From Leishmania mexicana MHOM/GT/2001/U1103 (lineage: Eukaryota > Euglenozoa > Kinetoplastea > Trypanosomatida > Trypanosomatidae), in assembly GCF_000234665.1 (NCBI RefSeq), contig NC_018335.1, positions 1,054,001-1,118,000 of the forward strand: a stretch of 64,000 bases of DNA, read 5' to 3'. Below are positions 50,701 to 58,683 of the stretch, in pieces. Numbering within the stretch: the first letter of the stretch is position 1; each line of letters starts with the position of its first letter. Position numbers and translations under genes: made by a program. Under the pieces are notes generated by a model, which had not been told where the DNA came from, searched no databases, and saw only the letters and a program-made list of their open reading frames with translations.

Positions 50701-51163
50701 GCGAGGAGAGGGGGGCGATATTCGCCGCAGCAGAAAGCTCAGAGGGGGCGGTCGCCTCCTTCGAACGCTCAGTAGAAGCCGCTGCGGTGGCAGCTTTCTC
50801 TGCATACGCAGGACCTGCAGCAGGCGCTTCCCTGGTGGAGCTTTGGCAGCCGGCAGGCCCACCAAGAAGCTCCAAGGTGAGCACCTCCGACGCCCTGGCC
50901 GCGGCAGCAGGAGCGACAACAAACGCACCGGCATTATTGGTCTCCTGTACTTCCACTCGAGGCGAAGAGCGAAAGCTAGAAGAGGTGGGGTTCACGTTGA
51001 CTGTTTCCGCGTAAGACTGCCCTCCAGCACCGCGGCTGTGGCAATCGCTCTCGCCGCTGGGCGCAAGGACGTTTATGGCATGCCCCGGGTCAGAGTCGCT
51101 GCACCGTTCCAGTGACCCAGTGGCTGCCACACCATCACTCGATGATGTGCCTACTGCCTCCAT
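47792..51163 (-). CDS. Hypothetical coiled-coil protein with repeated CTFxP modules
   Basis: The protein has 1123 residues from MEAVGTSSSDGVAATG. Residues 1-330 and the last 200 are Ser/Ala/Thr-rich and disordered. Between them the same module recurs: a helical basic segment with RRL..HLAEMExE.R, next to a Cys/Thr-Phe-x-Pro element. Examples are GACTFRPALSKVARRMEAKG (near 443), HLAEMEAEQRA (near 483), RPFFRPNAMP (near 661), EETFHPQISKRSARMALHK (near 793) and HLAEMEEERRRAECTFTPN (near 880). This composition is common in kinetoplastid cytoskeletal or flagellar proteins, though I cannot name a family. The frame continues 92 codons upstream, but that stretch is hydrophobic-repeat sequence. A TTACAG acceptor at 51173-51172 lies 8 nt before the chosen ATG. 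Confidence 0.85.
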   Translation of the reverse strand: MEAVGTSSSDGVAATGSLERCSDSDPGHAINVLAPSGESDCHSRGAGGQSYAETVNVNPTSSSFRSSPRVEVQETNNAGAFVVAPAAAARASEVLTLELLGGPAGCQSSTREAPAAGPAYAEKAATAAASTERSKEATAPSELSAAANIAPLSSPSREVLSSARASNSAFRDSVAAASGHLLAPPAGAESSGVPLSVLTTAPADPLVGAAAESATSQLHQATTLSHVKGDTAAGLQTAAAGDVADQSPIAKRPAAKAEGSPRPLTRAASLSAARVRRQGVGREHHSSPATPSKQTSKGRSATPECAAALLRCILGTATPADRAAADARKGGAVSTAPLPISTLDLPVGLLLLYCAAEEMCATLEGGATPSASSVSTYSLLYILEQISDFRRRDHRQAALKQASELERAKCEELYEAAEKKRALAEAQRAAHAQAVEQEELGACTFRPALSKVARRMEAKGAKHFMEKCMAWKVEADRRLRQRCNHLAEMEAEQRAAAAAQSGMLTPGKAVTEGSRRLLAQPSVQERLKSRPCLWEVKRASESPQEGGVGVFVPTHVLTDTATSSPRLLGAPITSSTAEEQEAVLRELRRPGTEAEPSGDLPQQLPQNTSTSRVSKNSGDTVKGFLSRVEQDAERREQTVAKLQARYHNPDTELFEGGTERPFFRPNAMPMGWEDGHRVSYDDLPKAKQKDFRAELRRAGLDFVLTHYLRERRREKQQNVTGSGRGSSVAPQGDGPGVAEGNTAPWHSTSSQSPGHAMTVAHQARFMASLEAALARKQKNWERLRAQATAEETFHPQISKRSARMALHKTGGTPIYERSTKLKRRDSAEGAQSEKSQGQPSSPVHRDRPLPEVAQFFLDRSGKWMESRERRLQHLAEMEEERRRAECTFTPNRYFGDAYERAEVSLGMEVSRTGASSHTDSLVTPDAAGSDAEGYRDISQSRVPLQDLMASAADVRVMNELELLRSSAAYRDERFVQAVCERSGLTDTRRAMANLSLQSAPRLTRSRKDAWEASRPPHQSSATLFQSPLSPIPQRSNRPSASPYALPRRDTLTPFSSFHDSAPKSGPTLTQNESAQTPMPRSVAGDVTAARSGARDFALSFPPVEDPWAALDAQTDAILKRHGR

Positions 51164-52063
51164 CACGATACCTGTAATCCACAAATAAGCTGGGACACCT
51201 TCTCGGCGCTTTTTCCCTGGTACAACCCCTCCACTGGCTGTGCCCCCGCACGGGTGGGCCGCTTGTTGCCGGACAGAAAGCGACGGAGAGAGGGAAGCGA
51301 GGGAAGAGAAGGAAGAGGGGCACACAAGCCAAAGATGTGAGCAACACCAGCAGCACCTGCAGCGCACAAACGTGTTGAAGAGGGAGAGAGAGATATGCGG
51401 GCCTCTTTCCTCGTGGGCCTCCTTCAGAGCACAGGACAATGCGCCAGTGTGTGGTGGTGATGGTGGCTAATGCGAGGGATAGGACAGGGTAGGGTGTAGG
51501 GGAGAGGGCACTGTCCGTCGTGAGCAGCCAAATGGGAAAGGCGACGAGGTCACGAAAATCACCTCTGCGAGAGTGGGACGAAAAAAAGAAAAGCATGAGA
51601 GGGGAAGAGAAGATGCAGGAGACGTTGTCGTGGTAACGCGCATGTCGCTCTCGTGTGCGCGTCTCTGAGCGTCGACGGCGAACGGCGAAGGGAGACAAAG
51701 GGGAAAGAGAGATCACAGCAACACAGGTGGCCCAAGACAGCAGCGCGCGTGTGAGCGGCTTCTTCACGAGGTCCTTACCAAGCACACAAGTACTCGCGCA
51801 GAGCCATATCCATTCCATGCTGAAGTACATGCGCCCATGCGAGATAAAAGCAAAGCGCCGCACGCAGTCAGCAAGACCAAGATGCTCCAAGTACGGAGAC
51901 GTCATTGTGATGAAAGACGCACTCGTTGTGGCGGCTCTGCGCATGCCTCCAGTTAGCGAGGCTTCTCGACCGAATGCAGATGGGGAAGTGGGCAAGTGCG
52001 CCGCCCCTCCCCCTCCCCACTGCATCCCACAGACCAACACACAAACGTATCGCCACGCTCGCC
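51164..52063. other. Intergenic region
   Basis: It holds the 5' flank of the CTFxP-repeat gene and the 3'UTR of the URI-like gene. No conspicuous repeat or further gene is visible. A 310-codon minus-strand frame (51135-52067) crosses it, but its sequence is not protein-like. Confidence 0.6.
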
Positions 52064-53749
52064 TCACGCTCCGTCGCCCTCCAGCTCTCGCATGAAGAGC
52101 GATTTGCGCTTTCGCTTCTGCCGCTGGCCAGGGAAGAGGGGCGGCGGTGGCATAGCCGATGCGACGCCACTACCCACCACTGCAGCACCAGCAACAGCAC
52201 CACTGCCACCACCATTCGCCGTCCCCTCGTTGCGCTCCACAATATCACCAATGGTGTAGGTGCTCCGTAGCAGCGATGGGGTGTACGCCGGGGCTGTTTC
52301 GGCACTAATACGCTGATCGCACAAGCCCAGTTCACCAGGGGAGTTCATCACTTGGGACCGCCTGGCCTCAGCCACAGCAGTCCCCGAGGACGAGCTACTT
52401 GTATCCTTTACGTCGGCAGCAAATCGCACGTGCTGCTCTTTCCGGCCAGACGGCTTCGCGGCCGAAGCCGAGGAGGAGGCGGCAGACGAGACATCCGCCT
52501 CGGACAGCGCCACCCTGGCGAGGGGCCGCGCAGAGGTTAGAGTAGCCGTTGAAAGCGACGATGTCGGTGCAGGCTCGCTCGCGAGCTCGTTAAGCGAAAA
52601 GGAAGCCGCCGCTTGCGCCTCTGGAAGCGCGTCGGTGGGCGCACTGGGTGCCGCCAGAGATCTCACCGCCGTCCCACCTATGTCGCCGGGGGTTCGATAG
52701 ATCACTGCCTCTCGCCTGCCAGCCGACGATCCGTTGTTGTCTACTGCAGTCGCCAGTGCGGCAAACGCAGTACCATGTGACTGGGGGGCAGCAGTGACCG
52801 TTGGCACCGCTGCCGAAGAGGAGGTGGGGGGTAAGGCGGGCACGAGTACGCCCTCTGCGGCCTTTGATCTGTTCTCGATCGCAGCAGCACCGCCGCTTCG
52901 CCGTTCCAGCTCTGCGCGGATGCGCCTCTCCTTCTTGGCAATCATGCGCTCCGTCATGACACGCTCCACAAAGTCGTCGTCGTTGACACGGTCACCCAGC
53001 TCCGCCTCCAGCGCGATGAGCTCGTCTTCTGTGAGCTCGTCCTGCTCATCGAAGGTGGTGAGCGCCACGTCGATGGAAGAGAAGTCCAGCGGCACCCCAG
53101 AGGATGAGGGTGGTGCTCTCGAGGTTGGTGGTGTCGACGATGGGAACAGGTCTGGGCAGCTTCCGGATGAAGCGAGGTGGGGAAACGCAGCCGCACGCAC
53201 CGCGTCGGGTGTGCCGGAGCAGTCAGGTGCGTTTGCCGGGATGACAGACCCCGAGGAAGACGCGGCTTCTTGCGATGACGGCTGCGGTGTCCGGGATGCC
53301 GGCACTCCAGTCTCCCTCGCCGCCAGCAACTCCGTCACGGCCTCTTGTGCCTCGGGCAGCTCCGACATGAATAGCTGCTGCTTCGCCCTGAGAGTGTTCT
53401 GCTCCTGCTGCAGGACTTCAGTCTCCCGACGCAGGAAGTCAACGCGCCGGCCAGCAATCTCTGCGGCCTGAGTGGCACTGCGCTCCGCGAACCAGCCGTC
53501 CCCCAGTAATACCAAGATGGTGTTCGTCGCGTTCAGCTCCGCAGCATAGTAGGCGAGGCCACCAGCGACAGGGGCCAGCACGCGTCTGCGACTGCGCTCC
53601 GTCAGGACGTGAAGGGTGTCCTTGAGGGTGGCGTACTCGCGTAGCTTCTCCTGCGCTCGCAGTAGCTGCTCTTCGTTTTGGCGCAGCAGGTAGAGGTAAA
53701 GCTCCGCCCCGGTGAGCACCTCTCCTTCGCCGTACTCCTCCGCGTCCAT
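52064..53749 (-). CDS. URI1: URI-type prefoldin-like protein (RPB5 interactor)
   Basis: This 561-residue protein resembles URI1/Bud27, a prefoldin-alpha-like subunit that works with the R2TP/HSP90 machinery in assembling RNA polymerases and other complexes. Residues about 15-135 form the prefoldin core: a first helix (EEQLLRAQEKLREYATLKD), a strand pair with LGDGWFAERSATQAAEI matching the URI LGDNWFVERS motif, and a second helix (DFLRRETEVLQQEQNTLRAK). Residues 145-540 are mostly Ser/Ala/Thr-rich with acidic patches (EQDELTEDELIALEAELGD). The C-terminus RKRKSLFMRELE resembles the short basic S-x-F box that ends URI proteins. A TTTTCTAG acceptor at 53766-53765 gives a 15-nt leader. The next gene upstream in transcription, DNAAF4, is linked to the same co-chaperone network. 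Confidence 0.85.
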   Translation of the reverse strand: MDAEEYGEGEVLTGAELYLYLLRQNEEQLLRAQEKLREYATLKDTLHVLTERSRRRVLAPVAGGLAYYAAELNATNTILVLLGDGWFAERSATQAAEIAGRRVDFLRRETEVLQQEQNTLRAKQQLFMSELPEAQEAVTELLAARETGVPASRTPQPSSQEAASSSGSVIPANAPDCSGTPDAVRAAAFPHLASSGSCPDLFPSSTPPTSRAPPSSSGVPLDFSSIDVALTTFDEQDELTEDELIALEAELGDRVNDDDFVERVMTERMIAKKERRIRAELERRSGGAAAIENRSKAAEGVLVPALPPTSSSAAVPTVTAAPQSHGTAFAALATAVDNNGSSAGRREAVIYRTPGDIGGTAVRSLAAPSAPTDALPEAQAAASFSLNELASEPAPTSSLSTATLTSARPLARVALSEADVSSAASSSASAAKPSGRKEQHVRFAADVKDTSSSSSGTAVAEARRSQVMNSPGELGLCDQRISAETAPAYTPSLLRSTYTIGDIVERNEGTANGGGSGAVAGAAVVGSGVASAMPPPPLFPGQRQKRKRKSLFMRELEGDGA

Positions 53750-55029
53750 CGCCGTGTCGAGTAGCTAGAAAAGTAGAACGTGAAAACGCCCTGTCTGGGC
53801 AACCAAATCCTCCACCGCGCGCGTGCACGAGCGAGGCGCGTGCCGACACTCTTCCAACTGGCGACAGCGAGGAGTGGTGCGAGCAGACGAGCAGTGGCAC
53901 TGCAAGAGTGCGCGTGCGTGTGTGTTAGAAATCGAGAGAGAAAGAAAAAGGTGGCAGCAGCCGCGACGACGGTAGGTGCGAGAAGCAAGGAGAGGCGGAG
54001 ACGGATCGTTCGTGGTTAGCGGCACCAGCACGGAAGCGCACGTGTCGAATCAAAACGCGCAGCGGCGCTTGAGTCGAAGCACAAGAAAGACCGCTCGCAT
54101 ACACCGCACAGACACCTCACAAAACGTTGGCCTGGTGCATGCGCAGCACCGATGATGGGCCTCTGCTCGGGCTGAAGTACATTTTCTTTTCTCTCTTCTC
54201 GCTGCTCGATGGATTCCCTCGCCACTTCAGCTGGTGCAATATTGTGTGTCTGTCTGTTCCAGTGCAGTCTCGGCACCGGCACATCTCGCGAAAGGGAAGG
54301 GGGAGGGGGCGGAGCGGCGAGGAGGGCAGGTGGCCCCCACGTCTGTGAGTACCACCATGGCCACCTTCCCACGCATACTCGCCACCGACCGTCGTCGCTG
54401 TGACTGCCACTCCACCCTGCCCACTCTACGTCGCACACACTTGAGACACCAGCGCATCATCCGCCAATAGACACACGAAAAAAAAAGCAGCGGATCCGAG
54501 GAACGAATAAGGCAGTCGATGCAACGACATCCCAACCATCATCGAGTCCATGGAGAGTGAGCCAGCGAGATAGCGAGAGCGAGACAACTTCACGGTGGCC
54601 GAAATACACGGCAGTGTGGCTGTCACTAGACACCGCAACGCTTCCTCTCACACCCCAACTCGCTTTCCTCTCTCGCGGTCGGCCCTCCGTCCACCACACC
54701 CACATAACATACATCACAAGGGAACACGAAAGAGCGGAGGATGAGCAACCAAAGAAGGGAGCGAAGAAGCGCACAGAAGTGGAAAGAAACACAAGCAGGC
54801 GTGCAGGCGTAAGCGGGGCGTCCACACACGGAGCCACACTCCCAAGATGGCAGACGAACACCACCGCAGCCCATGGCGCGTGAAAGAGGACGGTGCGTGC
54901 TGGCGTGTGCTGGTGTTCGAGAGGAGGAGACTGAAGCGGCAATGCCGGTGCCGCTTAGCACCGCAAAGAGGGGTGGCAGGCGCACACACACACAGACACA
55001 AGAAGAGGAATAGCAGTGCCCTCGTGCCC
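53750..55029. other. Intergenic region
   Basis: It contains the URI 5' flank and the DNAAF4 3'UTR. An A-run near 54479-54486 and a (CA)n patch near 54980-54996 are the only notable features. No gene is supported. Confidence 0.65.
53765..53790 (-). promoter_or_regulatory. Likely trans-splice acceptor of the URI gene
   Basis: The minus strand reads TTTTCACGTTCTACTTTTCT and then AG at 53766-53765, just 15 nt before the ATG at 53749. Confidence 0.6.
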
Positions 55030-56940
55030 TTAAGCAGCAGCCTTCTGAGCTCGTGCCGAGCCGGCAGACGCGGCAATGAGCGTGTCCATCCGAATCTTCT
55101 CAGCCAATCGGTTGCAGTCGTCGCGCAAGTCGTTGTCGTACGGTGTAATGCGCAGCGCGCGCTCTAGGTAGCCGTGCGCCTTGTGGTACTCCTTCATTCC
55201 GCACAGAGCGGCTGCGCTGCGCACGTAAGCCTTGAGCAGCATGTAGACGTGGCCGCTCTGCTCGCCCAACTTCCTTGCCGCTGCGCGGCGCTGACGGACA
55301 AGGGTGTCCTTGTTGCTTGCCCCCTCCACCTCTTCCGCCGCACTCTCTGTGTTCGACGCTGCCCAGCCAGGCTCGTCCTCGTCTTCCTCATCGTCGCTGT
55401 CGAGCTGGTCACCTGCGAGGCCACCGGGCTGCTCCAGCGCAGCAGCCACTTCGCTACAGAACTGCACGATCCCATCGCAAACCTGAAGGGCCTGTGTGAA
55501 CTTACCCGCGCGCAGCAGCGCAGCAGCGAGGTTTCCCTGTGCCTTCATGTGAAACGGCTGTTCCTTGAGGATGGCGCTGTAGGTGGCCTCGGCAGCCTCG
55601 TACGAACCCTTGTAATACTGCGCCGCCGCCTCCTGCATGCGGGTGGAGAGAGGATCGACGCGCGCGTCGTCCTCGGTGATGCCACGCTCCTTCATCTGAG
55701 CCTCGATCATGCCCAAGTCGGCCGCTACATCGTCGTCGCTTGTCGGGTCTCGATAGGCAGCCGCCATGCGCAGGTCCGCCGCGCCGCTCTTGATGTCATC
55801 AGCCCAGCAGTAGGCGGCGCCGCGGCGGGCGTGAAGCTTCGTCATGAGCCCGCGGTACCGCTCCTGTGTCACCTCGCTCGCCGGTGTATTGGCCAGCATG
55901 GTCAGTGCCAGCGAGCAGTCCTCGATTGCCCTCTTGTAGTCTGCCATCTGCAGGTAGCACGCGGACCGATTCATGACGCAAGTCAAGAAGGCGCCGTCGC
56001 GCTTGATAGACTCTGAGTACGCGTTCGCCGCCGCCTTCCACTGCTGCGTGCGGTAGCACTTGTCTGCTCGCTCCTTCCAGAACATCGGCGTGTCCTCTAT
56101 CGAGACCGGCTTGTAGCGACTCTGCCGGTAGTACTCCTCATCCCCGTGTGAGCGAGTCGGCATCGCAAAGGTCTTCGGTGTAAAGTCGATGGTGACGTTG
56201 ACGGTGTCCGCCTGCCGAACCGCCGGCGGCGTGGTGACAAACGAGGACGATGCGGGCGTCGCAGGCGGAGCAGCCTGAGGCGTCGACGACAGCGGTGAGG
56301 ATGCCGCGGCGGTGGCAGCAGCAGAAGCAGCGATGTCCGCCGAATACGGCGGAGGGCTCGCGAGTTTGATGCTATCAAGTGGCAACGGTGAAGCGGAAGC
56401 TGTGTCCGCCGCTGGAGTCGCGTGGCTGTCCTCCCACGCGTACAGCTCCGTCTCCGCGGCGTCCTTCTCCGCCTTCACACGCTGCTCGATCTGCGCGCGC
56501 TGCACCTTCTCCACCTCCCACTGGGCCTCCAGCATACGTCGCTTCTCCGTCTCGCGCTGTGTCACGCGTGCATCCAGCTGTGCCCGGTACTGCTCCTCCG
56601 CTCTTTGCATCGACTCTTGCCGCCGCTGCAGCAATGCCTGTTTGCCGACGGAGGACTGACGCACGCTAAGGGCGTCCCACACACGGCCGACCTCCGCCTT
56701 GTGTAGTTTGACGTGCAAAATGATGCCATCCTGCGCGTCGGTGAAGTACTGTGACGACTTGGATGTATCGATCTCGTGCAGCAGGTCGAGCGCCAGCAAG
56801 TACTGCGGCGGTGCATTGACCTTCACAAAAACGTCGGCAATCAGAACATCGACCGCGTCCTTCTTGCAGCCTTTGATAGTGATGTGCAGGAGCACATCCT
56901 CGCCCGTCTGCTCCCATGTGAACTGCGGCTTCACCGGCAT
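55030..56940 (-). CDS. DNAAF4: Dynein axonemal assembly factor DNAAF4 (DYX1C1), CS + TPR
   Basis: This 636-residue protein is a co-chaperone-like factor for cytoplasmic pre-assembly of outer and inner dynein arms, as expected in a flagellated cell. Residues 1-85 are a CS (p23-like) domain: FTWEQTGEDVLLHITIKG aligns with the DNAAF4 start (YSWQQTKTAVFLSLPLKG), and KVNAPPQYLLAL with KVNFPPFLFEV. A long charged helix follows (about 95-175, ending TELYAWEDS, like ELEAWKE in the family). A Pro/Ala/Ser linker leads to C-terminal TPR repeats: one set from WKERADKCYRTQQWKAAANA (near 292), then pairs near 425-480 and 560-620. It is longer than the 420-residue human protein because of the linker and an acidic insert (DSDDEEDEDE). 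The first ATG is used; an acceptor lies only 6 nt upstream. Confidence 0.93.
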   Translation of the reverse strand: MPVKPQFTWEQTGEDVLLHITIKGCKKDAVDVLIADVFVKVNAPPQYLLALDLLHEIDTSKSSQYFTDAQDGIILHVKLHKAEVGRVWDALSVRQSSVGKQALLQRRQESMQRAEEQYRAQLDARVTQRETEKRRMLEAQWEVEKVQRAQIEQRVKAEKDAAETELYAWEDSHATPAADTASASPLPLDSIKLASPPPYSADIAASAAATAAASSPLSSTPQAAPPATPASSSFVTTPPAVRQADTVNVTIDFTPKTFAMPTRSHGDEEYYRQSRYKPVSIEDTPMFWKERADKCYRTQQWKAAANAYSESIKRDGAFLTCVMNRSACYLQMADYKRAIEDCSLALTMLANTPASEVTQERYRGLMTKLHARRGAAYCWADDIKSGAADLRMAAAYRDPTSDDDVAADLGMIEAQMKERGITEDDARVDPLSTRMQEAAAQYYKGSYEAAEATYSAILKEQPFHMKAQGNLAAALLRAGKFTQALQVCDGIVQFCSEVAAALEQPGGLAGDQLDSDDEEDEDEPGWAASNTESAAEEVEGASNKDTLVRQRRAAARKLGEQSGHVYMLLKAYVRSAAALCGMKEYHKAHGYLERALRITPYDNDLRDDCNRLAEKIRMDTLIAASAGSARAQKAAA

Positions 56941-58683
56941 TCTTGTCTACGTGGGATGTAGAGGGAGGGGAGGGGGTTGACACGAGTGCACAGAACAGTA
57001 TCGGCGAGTGTATCCTTCTTATCTGCCAGCCACAGGGGAAAGCGAAAGATGGGGGGGGGGGGGGGGCTGAATCGGCCTCGTATATGTGTGTGGGTGTGGG
57101 TATGGCACTTGATCGCCTCCGAAGAGAGGGGAGACACACTAACATGCATATACACGCGCACACGTGCGAGCATGTGCGAGAGCATGAGACCAGTAGTGGA
57201 GAGTGAGTGTGTGTCGAACGAGAAAAAGGACGAGGAAAGGCAGACTGTATGCATGATGGAGCCCATTCGAACCCGGCACTCTATAGCAACGCCACGATTC
57301 GAATTCGATGCGCGCACACTAACGCATAGGCACATGGGCTGGACACGCATACCTACTTGCAGGAGAGCAGAGTCCACACACGCGTTCAGAGCGCATCTCA
57401 TCGTGTACGGTGGACTCTCCAAGCCCGCGAAAAGAAACAAGGCTGGCATGAGGACGAAGGAGAGGCGGACGGAAACGGGTGCGTGAGCATGTGTGTGTGT
57501 ATGTGAGAGAGAGAGAAAGGCTCCTTCTGTGAGCCCTTCCTCCCCATCCCCATAACACCTGCTCGCCTGGTCAGCCCCGATGCTGCGTGTTCCTCCCCTC
57601 CCCCACCCCACCCTCCACCCGCTGCGGACTCCCTTCTTTGCTCTTCTTTTTCCTTCCACAAAACTGCGAGACGTGGGCAGCGAAGGAGGGGGGCGGACAC
57701 AAAGGCGAATGAGAGGCGGTCTCCCCCGCCTCCCCCCCGCCCCCCTTCATCCGCCGCAGATGAGCCCGTCACGCACCTCCCGTTCCGCTCTCCTGTCGGG
57801 AAGAGGAAGAGGAGGAAGGGCAGACATACATACATGCGTGTGCTTGTGAGGGCCCTAATTCCTTACCACGAATTCCCCACTCAAAGAGGCAAACACAAGC
57901 AGTGTAGATATGCCTAAGCAGACCAGGCATACGTACACGCGACACGCCCAGCAGCAGCACCAACAACAACGCGACGGCGCTCGTCAATCGTGAGAGCCCG
58001 GCGCGGAGCACGTGCCTGGAAGCACCCACGGCCACAGAATGCAAGGCAAGACGAACAGCAATGGAGAAGAAGAAACAAGGCGGGATTCGACAAGAATGAG
58101 AAGCACCTTGCAGGCGGCAAGCCGACGCACACAAGCACAAGTAAACAACAAAACAGAGAAGACGCAAGTGAGCCGAGGAGAGACGCACATACCCGCACAC
58201 GCACACGCACACGCAAGACAGCGTTCCATCCAGACACACAAGAAAAACGGCGGCAACCGACCTTGAGGAAAGCACACAAGATACACTTCTCCCTTGGGCT
58301 CCTCCCTCTCTCTCAGCAGGGTCACATCCTTTGCGTAGATGTACACATGTACCTATCTGTATGCAGGTATGTCTACACCATTCTGATATGTGGCTCCTCT
58401 GACACCAACTCAGACAGAGTGGGCGTGAGAGACGATATATATATATATATGAGGCGGTGGAAGTGAAGGCGGAGGAATGCGATGCAACATCCGCGCTGGA
58501 CGGATACTCAGACAGACACCACAGCAAGCACCGATGTGTTTGTGTGTCGCTCTCACATCTCTTCTTGCCACCCATTTTCCCTCTTCGCCTTCCCCCTTCC
58601 CTGTGTGCATAACCGTGCAGTCTTGTAGCAGCAGAGTCCTTGGTGCACCCACACACACACGCACACACGTGCCTTCGAACTCA
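56941..58683. other. Intergenic region
   Basis: It holds the DNAAF4 5' flank, with a 14-G run at 57053-57066, and the 3'UTR of the FYVE-like gene, with a (TA)n tract at 58436-58450 and CA-rich patches near 58192-58215. A 299-codon minus-strand frame (57769-58668) is Cys/Val/Leu repeat-like and is not called. Confidence 0.65.
56947..56976 (-). promoter_or_regulatory. Likely trans-splice acceptor of DNAAF4
   Basis: The minus strand shows CCCCCTCCCCTCCCTCTAC and then CCACGTAG, with AG at 56948-56947. The leader would be only six nucleotides. Confidence 0.55.

Noticed and set aside
57769..58668. Minus-strand 299-codon frame
   Set aside because: It is Cys/Val/Leu repeat-like sequence derived from CA and TA repeats, with no domain.
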